DNA of 64,000 nucleotides from Shewanella psychrophila (GTDB taxonomy: Bacteria > Pseudomonadota > Gammaproteobacteria > Enterobacterales > Shewanellaceae). The notes below the pieces were generated by a model. It searched no databases, was not told the origin of the DNA, and worked only from the letters and a program-made list of their open reading frames with translations. The stretch lies in NCBI RefSeq assembly GCF_002005305.1, contig NZ_CP014782.1, forward strand, positions 5,642,001 through 5,706,000, in the 5' to 3' direction. A program made the translations under genes and the position numbers. This document shows positions 53,861 to 64,000 of this stretch, one piece after another; positions within the stretch are counted from its first letter, which is position 1; each line of letters opens with the position of its first letter.

Positions 53861-55372
53861 CTAACCCCCCTGCTTCTTAGGGAGTTCGATTTCAAACAGA
53901 GTGTGTCCCTGAGTGTCGTGTCGACAGGAAATACTCCCTTGTAGCGAGTGAACAATCAAGTTATACACTATGGTAAGACCTAATCCATTGCGCCCCAATC
54001 CTCTTTGGGTAGTAAAGAATGGTTCAAATATTTTCTCAAAGTCTTCTTCCGCCACCCCCCTACCTGAGTCGGAGTAAGTTAAACGTATCTTGTCATCTTG
54101 CTCTGAGACATGAATAAACACCTCTCCTCTATCTAAGTTTTCAAAACCATGCTGCAGTGAATTCATGATCAAGTTGGTCATAATCTCCTCCAACACACTC
54201 ACAACGAGTTCAACTTCAACCGCTTCAGAGCAATCAAGATTTATGATGTATTGACTACCCTTCAACTTAGGCTTGAGGGTAAAGATAATTTCGTTGATAT
54301 AATTGCAGAAATTTACCTGCCTTGGTGTCTCAGATGACTGCTGAATAGACAGTTTTTTAAAGGCTTTGACCAGATTAGATGAACGAGATAAGTTGGATAA
54401 AATTAAGCAAAGACTTTGCTCTATAGTGTTGATAAATTCGTCGAAGTCATCCCGAGCCAAATCTTCACGGGCATATTTCTCTTTCAATAAACGAGCCGAA
54501 TCTGACAAGTAAGAGCCTGACGTTAAGCAGATCCCGATAGGAGTATTGAGCTCATGTGAAATTCCTGCGGCTAGACAACCTAAGGAAGCCATTTTTTCAG
54601 ACTCGACTAGCTTGCTCTGAGTGAGCTGTAAGGTCATCAAGGTGGTTTGAATTTCATCAAAAGAATGTTTTAAGGCGTCAGTTCTAGCTTTAACCTTGCC
54701 CTCTAACTCATGATTTAACTTATCTAGTTCCAGCTTGGCGCTCTGCAGTCGTGTATTGACTACCACAAGTAAGCCAATGGTCATGGTTATTATGATGATC
54801 ACCACCACTAAGGTATTAATTTCCGATTGTTTGAAATTGATCAGCAGCTGATTAATATCGGCTTGATCTTCTTTGATAAGCTTATTGAGATTGCGGGCAA
54901 TGTCTAATGTCTTTGGGGTTATCTCTTCAATTATCTCGAACGCCATTTGGTCTTGATTTCTTTTGGCATAGCCAATAATCTTCATTCTATGGGGCTTAAT
55001 CTCATTCAAACTGAGGGCAAGCAGACTTACCGTATTGTTGTTTGGAAGCTGGGATTGTAAGTTCTGAATTTTCTCATCGAGAATAGAGGTAGCCAGAATA
55101 GATGCGATCGCCGCCTCGCGGATGCTGGCCTTATCGCTGACTGCAATTAACTTGATTAAAGCCTTCTCCATATGATTAACCGAATCGTTTGCAGTATAGA
55201 TAGCCTCAGTTCGGATCTTTGAACTCTCGAATGTCCGTTCCACTTCGATATTCAACTTATAAAGTGAATAGGTGGTATAGATGCCTAGAATAATAAGAAT
55301 ACTAAAGAGCACTATAGAGGTCAGTATTAAGCGTTTTTTGATGACTAATTGAATTGAATCAGACACTGACAT
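53861..55372 (-). CDS. membrane sensor histidine kinase
   Basis: 503 aa. Two membrane helices (about 14-34 and 187-207) flank a helical periplasmic sensor of the four-helix-bundle type. After a cytoplasmic coiled coil come the phospho-acceptor box ISHELNTPIG (His near 272) and an ATPase domain with N, G1 (DSGRGV), F and G2 (GRNGLGL) boxes. No receiver domain or response regulator gene is nearby, so the partner is elsewhere. Its start is 4 bp after the cytochrome gene, implying one operon and probable redox or copper/peroxide sensing. Confidence 0.9.
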   Translation of the reverse strand: MSVSDSIQLVIKKRLILTSIVLFSILIILGIYTTYSLYKLNIEVERTFESSKIRTEAIYTANDSVNHMEKALIKLIAVSDKASIREAAIASILATSILDEKIQNLQSQLPNNNTVSLLALSLNEIKPHRMKIIGYAKRNQDQMAFEIIEEITPKTLDIARNLNKLIKEDQADINQLLINFKQSEINTLVVVIIIITMTIGLLVVVNTRLQSAKLELDKLNHELEGKVKARTDALKHSFDEIQTTLMTLQLTQSKLVESEKMASLGCLAAGISHELNTPIGICLTSGSYLSDSARLLKEKYAREDLARDDFDEFINTIEQSLCLILSNLSRSSNLVKAFKKLSIQQSSETPRQVNFCNYINEIIFTLKPKLKGSQYIINLDCSEAVEVELVVSVLEEIMTNLIMNSLQHGFENLDRGEVFIHVSEQDDKIRLTYSDSGRGVAEEDFEKIFEPFFTTQRGLGRNGLGLTIVYNLIVHSLQGSISCRHDTQGHTLFEIELPKKQGG

Positions 55373-55376
55373 CTGG

Positions 55377-56033
55377 CTAATCCCTTAATGTCTTAACGTA
55401 ATCGGTCACTGCATTGATCTCATTAACACTCAGCACCTCTCCCCAAGGAGGCATTTTAGATGATCGCCCGACGGCTTGACCACCCAAGGTGATTATGTCA
55501 AACATGGATGCCCTTAACAGCCGACTTTGAGTTAGATTAGCAGGAGAAGGCTGGGTGATAAGCTTTGAAAGGCGCCCATCACCTTTACCACCCATTCCGT
55601 GACACAAGGAGCACCGGGTTTCAAATATGACCTTACCTTCCTCTAAACTTCGTAGCAGTTTGCTGGTGTACTTATTTAACATGGCAACGGCAGATTCAGT
55701 ATCCTCCCTTAAGTAAATGATCAAATCAGCCACATCAGCAATCTCTAAAAGAGATAACTCATCTTCCCATGGCGGCATATTTTGATTCACACCTTTAGTG
55801 ACCACAGAGATCACTTGCTTTCTGCTTGCGGCTTTTATCTTGATAAACAAATTTGTCTCAGGATAATCGTTAATTCGCAGTGGTAGATAACCATCACCCG
55901 TGCCAGTATTACCATGGCATAGGACACAACGTTCGGCATAAACCTTAGCGCCCCGATCCAAGCCTACGGCATAAATGTCCAAACAAAAGAGTGAAAGGGT
56001 AAAAGTAAAAGCTATCGCTACAGTATGAGTCAT
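55377..56033 (-). CDS. di-haem cytochrome c
   Basis: 218 aa, signal peptide of about 22 residues. Haem-binding C-V-L-C-H at 36-40 and C-S-L-C-H at 141-145; each half has a distal Met (NMPPWE near 86, KMPPWGE later), so both haems are His/Met. Two repeated class-I cytochrome domains. Periplasmic electron carrier, probably donor to the peroxidase encoded first in the operon. Confidence 0.88.
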   Translation of the reverse strand: MTHTVAIAFTFTLSLFCLDIYAVGLDRGAKVYAERCVLCHGNTGTGDGYLPLRINDYPETNLFIKIKAASRKQVISVVTKGVNQNMPPWEDELSLLEIADVADLIIYLREDTESAVAMLNKYTSKLLRSLEEGKVIFETRCSLCHGMGGKGDGRLSKLITQPSPANLTQSRLLRASMFDIITLGGQAVGRSSKMPPWGEVLSVNEINAVTDYVKTLRD

Positions 56034-56042
56034 GAAAGCCGC

Positions 56043-56360
56043 TCACTCTTTAACTTCGACTGTTAGCATCATTTGAGAATGGATCGCGCACTCGATTTGA
56101 ACTAAGCCCGGAGTAGTAAATACAACCGGACGAGACTCATCTTTGGGATAAGATCCCAGATCAAAAAATTGAGTGTCAGAAAGGCTAAAGATATTATGAA
56201 AAAAGGGATCCGCATTTAAAAAATAAATCGTATCGCCGACATTAATTGAGATTGTTTCAACACTAAAGGCTTTATCTTTCTGGGACACGACAAACTCTTC
56301 AGTGGCGTTTACCGTCTGAATAGAAAGCCAAATACCAAATGTTAAGATAAATATCTTCAT
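56043..56360 (-). CDS. plastocyanin-like cupredoxin
   Basis: 105 aa with a signal peptide (cleavage near VNA-TEE). Type I copper ligands are complete: His55 (FFHNIF), Cys91, His94 and Met97 in CAIHSQM. A periplasmic one-electron carrier. ATG has TGGAG upstream. Lies between the peroxidase and cytochrome genes with gaps of 12 and 9 bp. Confidence 0.85.
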   Translation of the reverse strand: MKIFILTFGIWLSIQTVNATEEFVVSQKDKAFSVETISINVGDTIYFLNADPFFHNIFSLSDTQFFDLGSYPKDESRPVVFTTPGLVQIECAIHSQMMLTVEVKE

Positions 56361-56372
56361 GGGTGTCTCCAG

Positions 56373-57428
56373 TTATTGTGGCAACAGGGGTAATGTAATG
56401 CTCTTAGGAGCGCTACTCAGACCTTGTAGAAACGCGATAATGGCAGCCATTTCATCTTGGGTAAGGGACTGGGTTTTCAAGTTGGGTGAGAGATTCGTTT
56501 TCACTTCACCACCAAGATTGTAAAATGCTAAAACATCCTCAAGAGTCTCAGCGGAACCATCATGAAAATAGGGGGCAGATAACGAAATATCTCTTAAAGT
56601 TGGTGTCTTAAAAGCGCCTTTCATCAAGTTTAATGGGCGCTCTCTATACCTTCCCAAATCAGGCTCTTCAACCCCAAAAGAAACAAGCCCAATATTATGA
56701 AAACCATCATCAGTAAAATTTGGCGCGCTGTGGCACACGGCACAATTGCCTTTACCTGGATCGATGAACAGCTTAAACCCTTGGATTTGTAAGATCGTCA
56801 TAGCTAATCTATCCCCCCTCACCCAAGCATCGAAGGGTGAGTTATTGCTGACAACGGTGCGCTCAAAACTAGCTATCGCCTTTACCACCGTTTCTTTATT
56901 AATACCTTCAGTAGGAAACACAACTTCGAATGCATCAACATACCCCTGAGTATTTTTGAGCAGACTAAGCAATTGTTCAAAATTGCTATTCATTTCCATT
57001 ACGGCTTCCATAGGGCCGATAGCTTGCTCTTCCAGTGTTTTGGCTCTTCCATCCCACATCTGTATATGATTAAAGCCAGCATTGGTTATTGTTGGTGTAG
57101 CACGTTGCAGCAACTGGCTCTTATGCCCTCTGGCGACAGGTTGTGCATCTGACCAACCAAGCATAGGATTATGACAGCTTGCACAGGACATACTGCCATC
57201 GCCACTGAGTCTGGGATCGAAGAAGAGCATTTTCCCTAATTGTATTTTTTCTTGGCTTTGGGGGTTGTTCTCTGGCGAGGGGGCAACCTTAGGCAACAGC
57301 CACTTTTGCAAACTCGAGTGACCCGGTTCAAAAATATACCCATTCAAGTCTTCAGCACTCAATGAATTTGATAAACTGAGCGCAGATACCATTAGTGCTA
57401 TATGAATCAATGTCTTCAAGGAGGCCAC
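56373..57428 (-). CDS. di-haem cytochrome c peroxidase (MauG/CcpA family)
   Basis: 351 aa with signal peptide. Haem sites C-A-S-C-H at 82-86 and C-A-V-C-H at 229-233, with AFKTPTLRD and APYFHDGSAETLEDVL typical of bacterial CCP. It reduces hydrogen peroxide in the periplasm with electrons from cytochrome c or cupredoxin. Start is GTG 57428 or, with better spacing from AGGTGG, TTG 57419. First gene of a four-gene operon. Confidence 0.9.
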   Translation of the reverse strand: MASLKTLIHIALMVSALSLSNSLSAEDLNGYIFEPGHSSLQKWLLPKVAPSPENNPQSQEKIQLGKMLFFDPRLSGDGSMSCASCHNPMLGWSDAQPVARGHKSQLLQRATPTITNAGFNHIQMWDGRAKTLEEQAIGPMEAVMEMNSNFEQLLSLLKNTQGYVDAFEVVFPTEGINKETVVKAIASFERTVVSNNSPFDAWVRGDRLAMTILQIQGFKLFIDPGKGNCAVCHSAPNFTDDGFHNIGLVSFGVEEPDLGRYRERPLNLMKGAFKTPTLRDISLSAPYFHDGSAETLEDVLAFYNLGGEVKTNLSPNLKTQSLTQDEMAAIIAFLQGLSSAPKSITLPLLPQ

Positions 57429-57731
57429 CTAAAACTCGGCAAGATTAAGCTTTCGAATCTAATACCAATCGGTATAAGTATAGAGCAAGCTATTCGTTTG
57501 AACTGAAAACAGAATATCTACACTAAGAAATACAGAATGACCGCTAAAAGTTATAATCATAAAACACACACACTTAAGAACAGTTAGTTAAATAAATTTG
57601 AAAATAAGACACCTCTAAAAATCTAAGCCAATTGTTATGATTTGCCTCTACTAACAAACCCGATGATTAGCTGCCCCTCGATAAATAAGCGAAATAGGGT
57701 TACTCTCCGCCTCCTGAAATATTTTTTTATA
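57429..57731. other. divergent promoter region, about 300 bp
   Basis: Separates the peroxidase operon from the small gene at 57732. A TACC-AATC-GGTA dyad lies at 57464-57475 and a CACACACAC tract near 57567. I cannot place promoters firmly. Confidence 0.4.
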
Positions 57732-58055
57732 ATGGCAACTCTCATGGTCAAACCTAATATCACTAAACAACAGCTTCTCGATGTAATTAAGTCTTGGGGA
57801 GAGCAGAAGATAAGCTCAGATCAGCTTCAGGATTGGATGGTGACTAACTATGATCCTGATGACAATGATATTGGTTTAGGTGAGCCTGAGTGGACTCAAG
57901 AAGCAATGAATATAGTTATGAATGAATACGAAATAGCTAAACAAGAAAAATTTCTTCTAGCAAAATATCAGCTAGCCATTAATTTTATTACTGCAGAAGA
58001 ATCTAGATTTAACCAAACTAGGCATCTATTTTTGCATGAAGGTTTCTGCGATTAA
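57732..58055 (+). CDS. small unknown protein
   Basis: 107 aa from ATG 57732 (or 103 aa from ATG 57744), soluble and acidic. The sequence ITKQQLLDVIKSWGEQKISS is a helix resembling short gammaproteobacterial proteins of unknown function. No signal peptide or membrane segment. No clear ribosome site. Neighbours give no functional hint. Confidence 0.55.
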   Translation: MATLMVKPNITKQQLLDVIKSWGEQKISSDQLQDWMVTNYDPDDNDIGLGEPEWTQEAMNIVMNEYEIAKQEKFLLAKYQLAINFITAEESRFNQTRHLFLHEGFCD

Positions 58056-58178
58056 TCCACTCTAATTATTTATAATTTTGATATCTACACTCAGATAACT
58101 CTTCCACAATACGATATCTAATTTCCATACAAAATCATATTCATCTCCTATACTTATGGCAGCATAGGAGAGCTTAAA

Positions 58179-60101
58179 ATGTTGAAACTGAATATCCGGC
58201 GCAAGGTAGTACTCACTACCTTGGCTTCTGTCGTGTTGTCTATATTGATCATCAGCGTCTACTCACTCAGTACCAGTCGCTCTATAATCTTAGAGAGCAC
58301 CTTAGACAGGGAGCTTCCAGCTGTACTAGGAGAAGTCGCTAACGACATAGACGCCCAGTTACTTATGCCTATTACTATTGCAAAAGTCATGGCAAACAAC
58401 GTCGATTACCAACAAATTATTCGCTCAGGAGACAAGCCTGATAGTCATCAAAAAATCATAAATTACCTGAATAACATTCAGCAGAAGTTCGGCACAATAG
58501 CAGCCTTCTTGGTCTCATCCGAGAGTGGACGTTACTTCACTCAAAATGGGGTATTTAAGACCATCTCAAAATCAGATCCAAAGGATCAGTGGTTTTATAA
58601 TTTTATGGCCAGTGGAAAAGATTACGATCTAAGTCTAGATATTGATGAAAGTAATCAGACACCAACCCTCTTCATCAATTACCTAATGAAAGTCGACGGT
58701 AAACCCAACGCAGTTGCTGGGGTAGGGTTATCTTTAGCGAGTTTAGCAACCAGCATTAAACAGTACCAGATAGGCACTAATGGCATCGTATTCCTCACCG
58801 ATGAGCTGGGAATAATAAAGCTACATCCGGACACGGGTAACATAGGTAAAAATATCAAGAACCTTGGAGACATTGACACTAGTTCACTCCTACAAAAACA
58901 AGCATTTTCAACCACTGAGTACCAAGACTCTGGTACCGATATGCTAGTTGCCAGTCGTTATTTACCTGAAATTGGCTGGTATCTTGTTGCACAAGTTCCC
59001 CGTGATGAAATATTTGGCCCCCTGAATCGAGCCACCTGGTCTGTGGCTGTTATGGGGCTAATTATCGCGATCCTATTTATGGTTATCAGCGCTTGGTTAA
59101 TAAATCGACTAATATCCCCCTTCGGCGAACTAGCTAACATGCTAGAAGCGATAGGAGATGGTGAGGGAGATCTCACCATACGCTTGGATGAATCTAGGCA
59201 TGATGAAGTAGGTAATATGGCCAGAGGTTACAACAAATTTGTTAGCTATTTGAGCAGCACCCTAAGAAGTGTATCTGCGACGGGAAACGACTTATATGAG
59301 GCAGTTGAAAGAATAGATAACCAAGCAAAACATATGGAGGGAGACATCACAGATCAAGTTAGCAAAATAGAACAGATTGCCACTGCAATTCACCAAATGG
59401 GGATGACAGCAGAAGAGATTGCCGGCAGTGCAAATAATGCGGCAGAAAATGCACAAGTAGCAGAAGAGGCTGTCGTACAAGGCAACATGTCGGTCCAGAA
59501 AACGATTTCAAGCGTTTCTACCATGAGTGAGCAACTACTCAACACCAGCCAGACCATCAGCCAGCTTGCAGAAGATGCCAACTCAATCGATACAGTACTG
59601 GAAGTTATCCGTGCCGTATCAGAACAAACGAACCTACTCGCCCTCAATGCAGCCATTGAAGCCGCTAGAGCGGGTGAACAAGGTAGAGGCTTTGCTGTAG
59701 TGGCAGATGAAGTCAGAACTCTAGCCTCAAGAAGCCATGCATCAACTGAAGAGATAAAAGGCATTATTGAGAAGCTACAAGCTAAGACCCATGAGGCGGT
59801 AGAGGCTATCGAAAGAAGTACAGAGCTAAGCAGTGACAGCCAAGCTGAAGCGACTATTTCCGGCGAACATTTACAAAGTATCTCTGAAAACATCAAGGTG
59901 ATGAACGAGATGAGCGTCCAGATCGCCACGGCAACGGGAGAGCAATCAAACGTAGTTGGAGAGATAAACCCACATGTCACCGCTATCGCAGATATCTCAA
60001 GTACCAGCAGCCAAGTTGTCCAACAAACATCGGTAGACTGTAGTGACTTACGCGAGATGGCAGTACAACTCAACGAATTGGTAGCCAGATTCAAGATATA
60101 A
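58179..60101 (+). CDS. methyl-accepting chemotaxis protein
   Basis: 640 aa. A membrane helix (about 10-30), a periplasmic dCache-type sensor (about 35-275), a second helix (about 285-308), HAMP (about 308-362) and a signalling domain whose tip has the CheA/CheW contact EQTNLLALNAAIEAARAGEQ. No C-terminal CheR pentapeptide is present. AGGAG precedes the ATG. Ligand unknown; dCache domains often bind amino or organic acids. Confidence 0.92.
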   Translation: MLKLNIRRKVVLTTLASVVLSILIISVYSLSTSRSIILESTLDRELPAVLGEVANDIDAQLLMPITIAKVMANNVDYQQIIRSGDKPDSHQKIINYLNNIQQKFGTIAAFLVSSESGRYFTQNGVFKTISKSDPKDQWFYNFMASGKDYDLSLDIDESNQTPTLFINYLMKVDGKPNAVAGVGLSLASLATSIKQYQIGTNGIVFLTDELGIIKLHPDTGNIGKNIKNLGDIDTSSLLQKQAFSTTEYQDSGTDMLVASRYLPEIGWYLVAQVPRDEIFGPLNRATWSVAVMGLIIAILFMVISAWLINRLISPFGELANMLEAIGDGEGDLTIRLDESRHDEVGNMARGYNKFVSYLSSTLRSVSATGNDLYEAVERIDNQAKHMEGDITDQVSKIEQIATAIHQMGMTAEEIAGSANNAAENAQVAEEAVVQGNMSVQKTISSVSTMSEQLLNTSQTISQLAEDANSIDTVLEVIRAVSEQTNLLALNAAIEAARAGEQGRGFAVVADEVRTLASRSHASTEEIKGIIEKLQAKTHEAVEAIERSTELSSDSQAEATISGEHLQSISENIKVMNEMSVQIATATGEQSNVVGEINPHVTAIADISSTSSQVVQQTSVDCSDLREMAVQLNELVARFKI

Positions 60102-60514
60102 CACACTAAGTTATAAGCATATCAGCCACACTACATAAGCAGCTTTGCGCTGCATGTGAAGTAGATGATTTCGTGTATACGCCGACTGAAAATGACCAGT
60201 TCTCACATGGAGATGAAATTCAGGAGTTCTGCATGGGCAGCATTCAACCCTATTGTTTAGGTTTTCGAAGCGGGAGAGTCCGCTCAGCGGCGGGTTGCTC
60301 CTTCGAGGAGCGTATATACGAAGTCCAAAAGCACCTTCCAATGGCCAGCTTCGAATAGACCCTTCGCGCTCAAACCTAGCATCAAACTATGCTTGATAAA
60401 CGCAGAACCTTCCCCCAACTATCAAATGGAATGAACCTCACTACGTGAGGACTCTTTATATTCCCCATGAACGAGTGGTCATTTCAAAAGCTGTTAAACG
60501 ATAAATTTCAGACG
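60102..60514. other. region between the chemoreceptor gene and the rRNA operon terminator
   Basis: No gene is supported. It contains a decayed 5S 3' end at 60176-60212, followed by GC-rich dyads (for example TCCGCTCAGCGGCGGGT near 60280) and GAACCTCACTACGTGAGG near 60431. It looks like remains of an earlier rRNA tail. Confidence 0.4.
60176..60212 (-). pseudogene. degenerate 5S rRNA 3' fragment
   Basis: On the minus strand, TCCATGTGAGAACTGGTCAT aligns with the 3' end of the intact 5S genes (TCCCCATGTGAGAGTAGGTC), about four of five bases matching over 33 nt. The rest of the 5S is missing. Confidence 0.5.
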
Positions 60515-60544
60515 TAAAAAAGCCCGCTACATCGTAGCGGGCTT
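60515..60544 (-). terminator. rRNA operon terminator
   Basis: AAGCCCGCTAC pairs with GTAGCGGGCTT around ATC (60520-60544), followed on the minus strand by TTTTTTAC. It ends the operon after the distal 5S gene. Confidence 0.9.
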
Positions 60545-60572
60545 AAATACTACTCTTTACGAGTAAAATAGG

Positions 60573-60691
60573 CGCCTGGAAATGACCTACTCTCACATGG
60601 GGAGACCCCACACTACCATCGGCGCAATTGCGTTTCACTTCTGAGTTCGAGATGGGATCAGGTGGGGCCACAATGCTATGGTTTCCAGACA
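60573..60691 (-). rRNA. rrf: 5S ribosomal RNA, distal copy
   Basis: 119 nt. The minus strand reads TGTCTGG...CCGAT-GG...CCAGGCG and contains the universally conserved loop CGAACTCAGAAGTGAAACG. It differs from the proximal copy at two central bases (C/T in the GCAATTG-x-GTTTC segment and A/T in GATGGG-x-TCAGG) and in its first bases. Second 5S of the operon, after tRNA-Thr. Confidence 0.95.
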
Positions 60692-60704
60692 AATTTTCTA
60701 AAAA

Positions 60705-60780
<76 letters not shown>

Positions 60781-60863
60781 AATATTTTCTTTTTCTTTCG
60801 CTAATTTAGTCTTATGTGATACATCGAAATGTAATTTAACAGCTAAACAATACGGTAATTAGG

Positions 60864-60982
60864 CGCCTGGAAATGACCTACTCTCACATGGGGAGACCCC
60901 ACACTACCATCGGCGCAATTGTGTTTCACTTCTGAGTTCGAGATGGGTTCAGGTGGGGCCACAATGCTATGGTTTCCAGACT
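60864..60982 (-). rRNA. rrf: 5S ribosomal RNA, proximal copy
   Basis: 119 nt, nearly identical to the distal copy. It is the first 5S after 23S rRNA in transcription order and is followed by tRNA-Thr. Confidence 0.95.
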
Positions 60983-61206
60983 AATTTGGCGATTACTTTC
61001 AGCTTTTAAAAAAGCTAAAGGTAAAAGAATTTAGAAAGCTGGCTATTCAGAAATCGTCTAAATAGCGTTAAATAATTGGGTCTAGTACACGGATGTACTC
61101 TATGTCATAAATACAGAAGCATTTTATGACCAACTTAAATCAAGTTCGTATTCTTTTGTGCTTGTAAAGTAATCAACATTAACGCTACAAACCCATCTGG
61201 GTTGTA

Positions 61207-64000
<2,794 letters not shown>

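Noticed and set aside
59390..60106. 238-aa minus-strand frame antisense to the chemoreceptor
   Set aside because: The plus strand encodes a complete receptor signalling domain; the antisense product is a Ser/Cys-rich artefact.

Overview
The window looks like chromosome of a marine gammaproteobacterium, most likely Shewanella or a close relative. The support is the family content (short PutA, CydDC, DUF3622 and DUF3565 proteins, many c-type cytochromes and TonB/FecIR parts) and an rRNA operon ending 23S-5S-tRNA-Thr-5S. Assignment to a genus is an inference from protein resemblance; no search was run.

Layout. 1-200 is the end of a FetB-type permease. 288-4612 holds an outer-membrane barrel, a complete IS903-type IS5 element with 9-bp target repeats, and a LysR regulator divergent from pirin and YcaC-like hydrolase genes. 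4737-17921 is a minus-strand surface-protein island. It contains a 3465-codon reading frame (DUF4347, about 20 tandem-95 cadherin-like repeats, choice-of-anchor-U-like region, GlyGly-CTERM-like tail, then an in-frame signal peptide and beta-barrel), a small secreted protein, a stand-alone DUF4347 protein, a stand-alone barrel and a small unknown. The two small genes repeat the two ends of the giant frame. Three of the genes carry a common upstream motif at nearly constant distance from the start. This island is the best candidate for an undescribed system.

18106-28407 holds glnE and a yjf/psp-like envelope cluster: lipoprotein, DUF350, membrane spermidine-synthase-like protein, DUF2170, PspA, DUF2491, a small unknown and a voltage-gated-type potassium channel. 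Its control regions contain repeated GACATA-N-TATGTC sites. 28589-33190 has a CYTH-CHAD triphosphatase, a phosphate transport pair (DUF47-Pit) behind a four-unit PHO box, and a YgiM-like SH3 protein. 33510-41746 has putA, a 58-aa helix-turn-helix gene, cydDC with an FNR-like site, and two small DUF proteins.

42145-57428 mixes working and decaying genes: a wrecked metallophosphoesterase gene, an rhlE-type helicase, a FecI-FecR-TonB receptor signalling set, a GFA protein, a secreted unknown behind a hexanucleotide repeat, dbpA, a transporter remnant, and an operon coding for a di-haem peroxidase, a cupredoxin, a di-haem cytochrome c and a sensor histidine kinase. 57732-60101 has a small unknown gene and a chemoreceptor. 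60102-64000 is the 3' part of an rRNA operon on the minus strand, with a decayed 5S fragment beyond its terminator; the 23S gene runs off the window.
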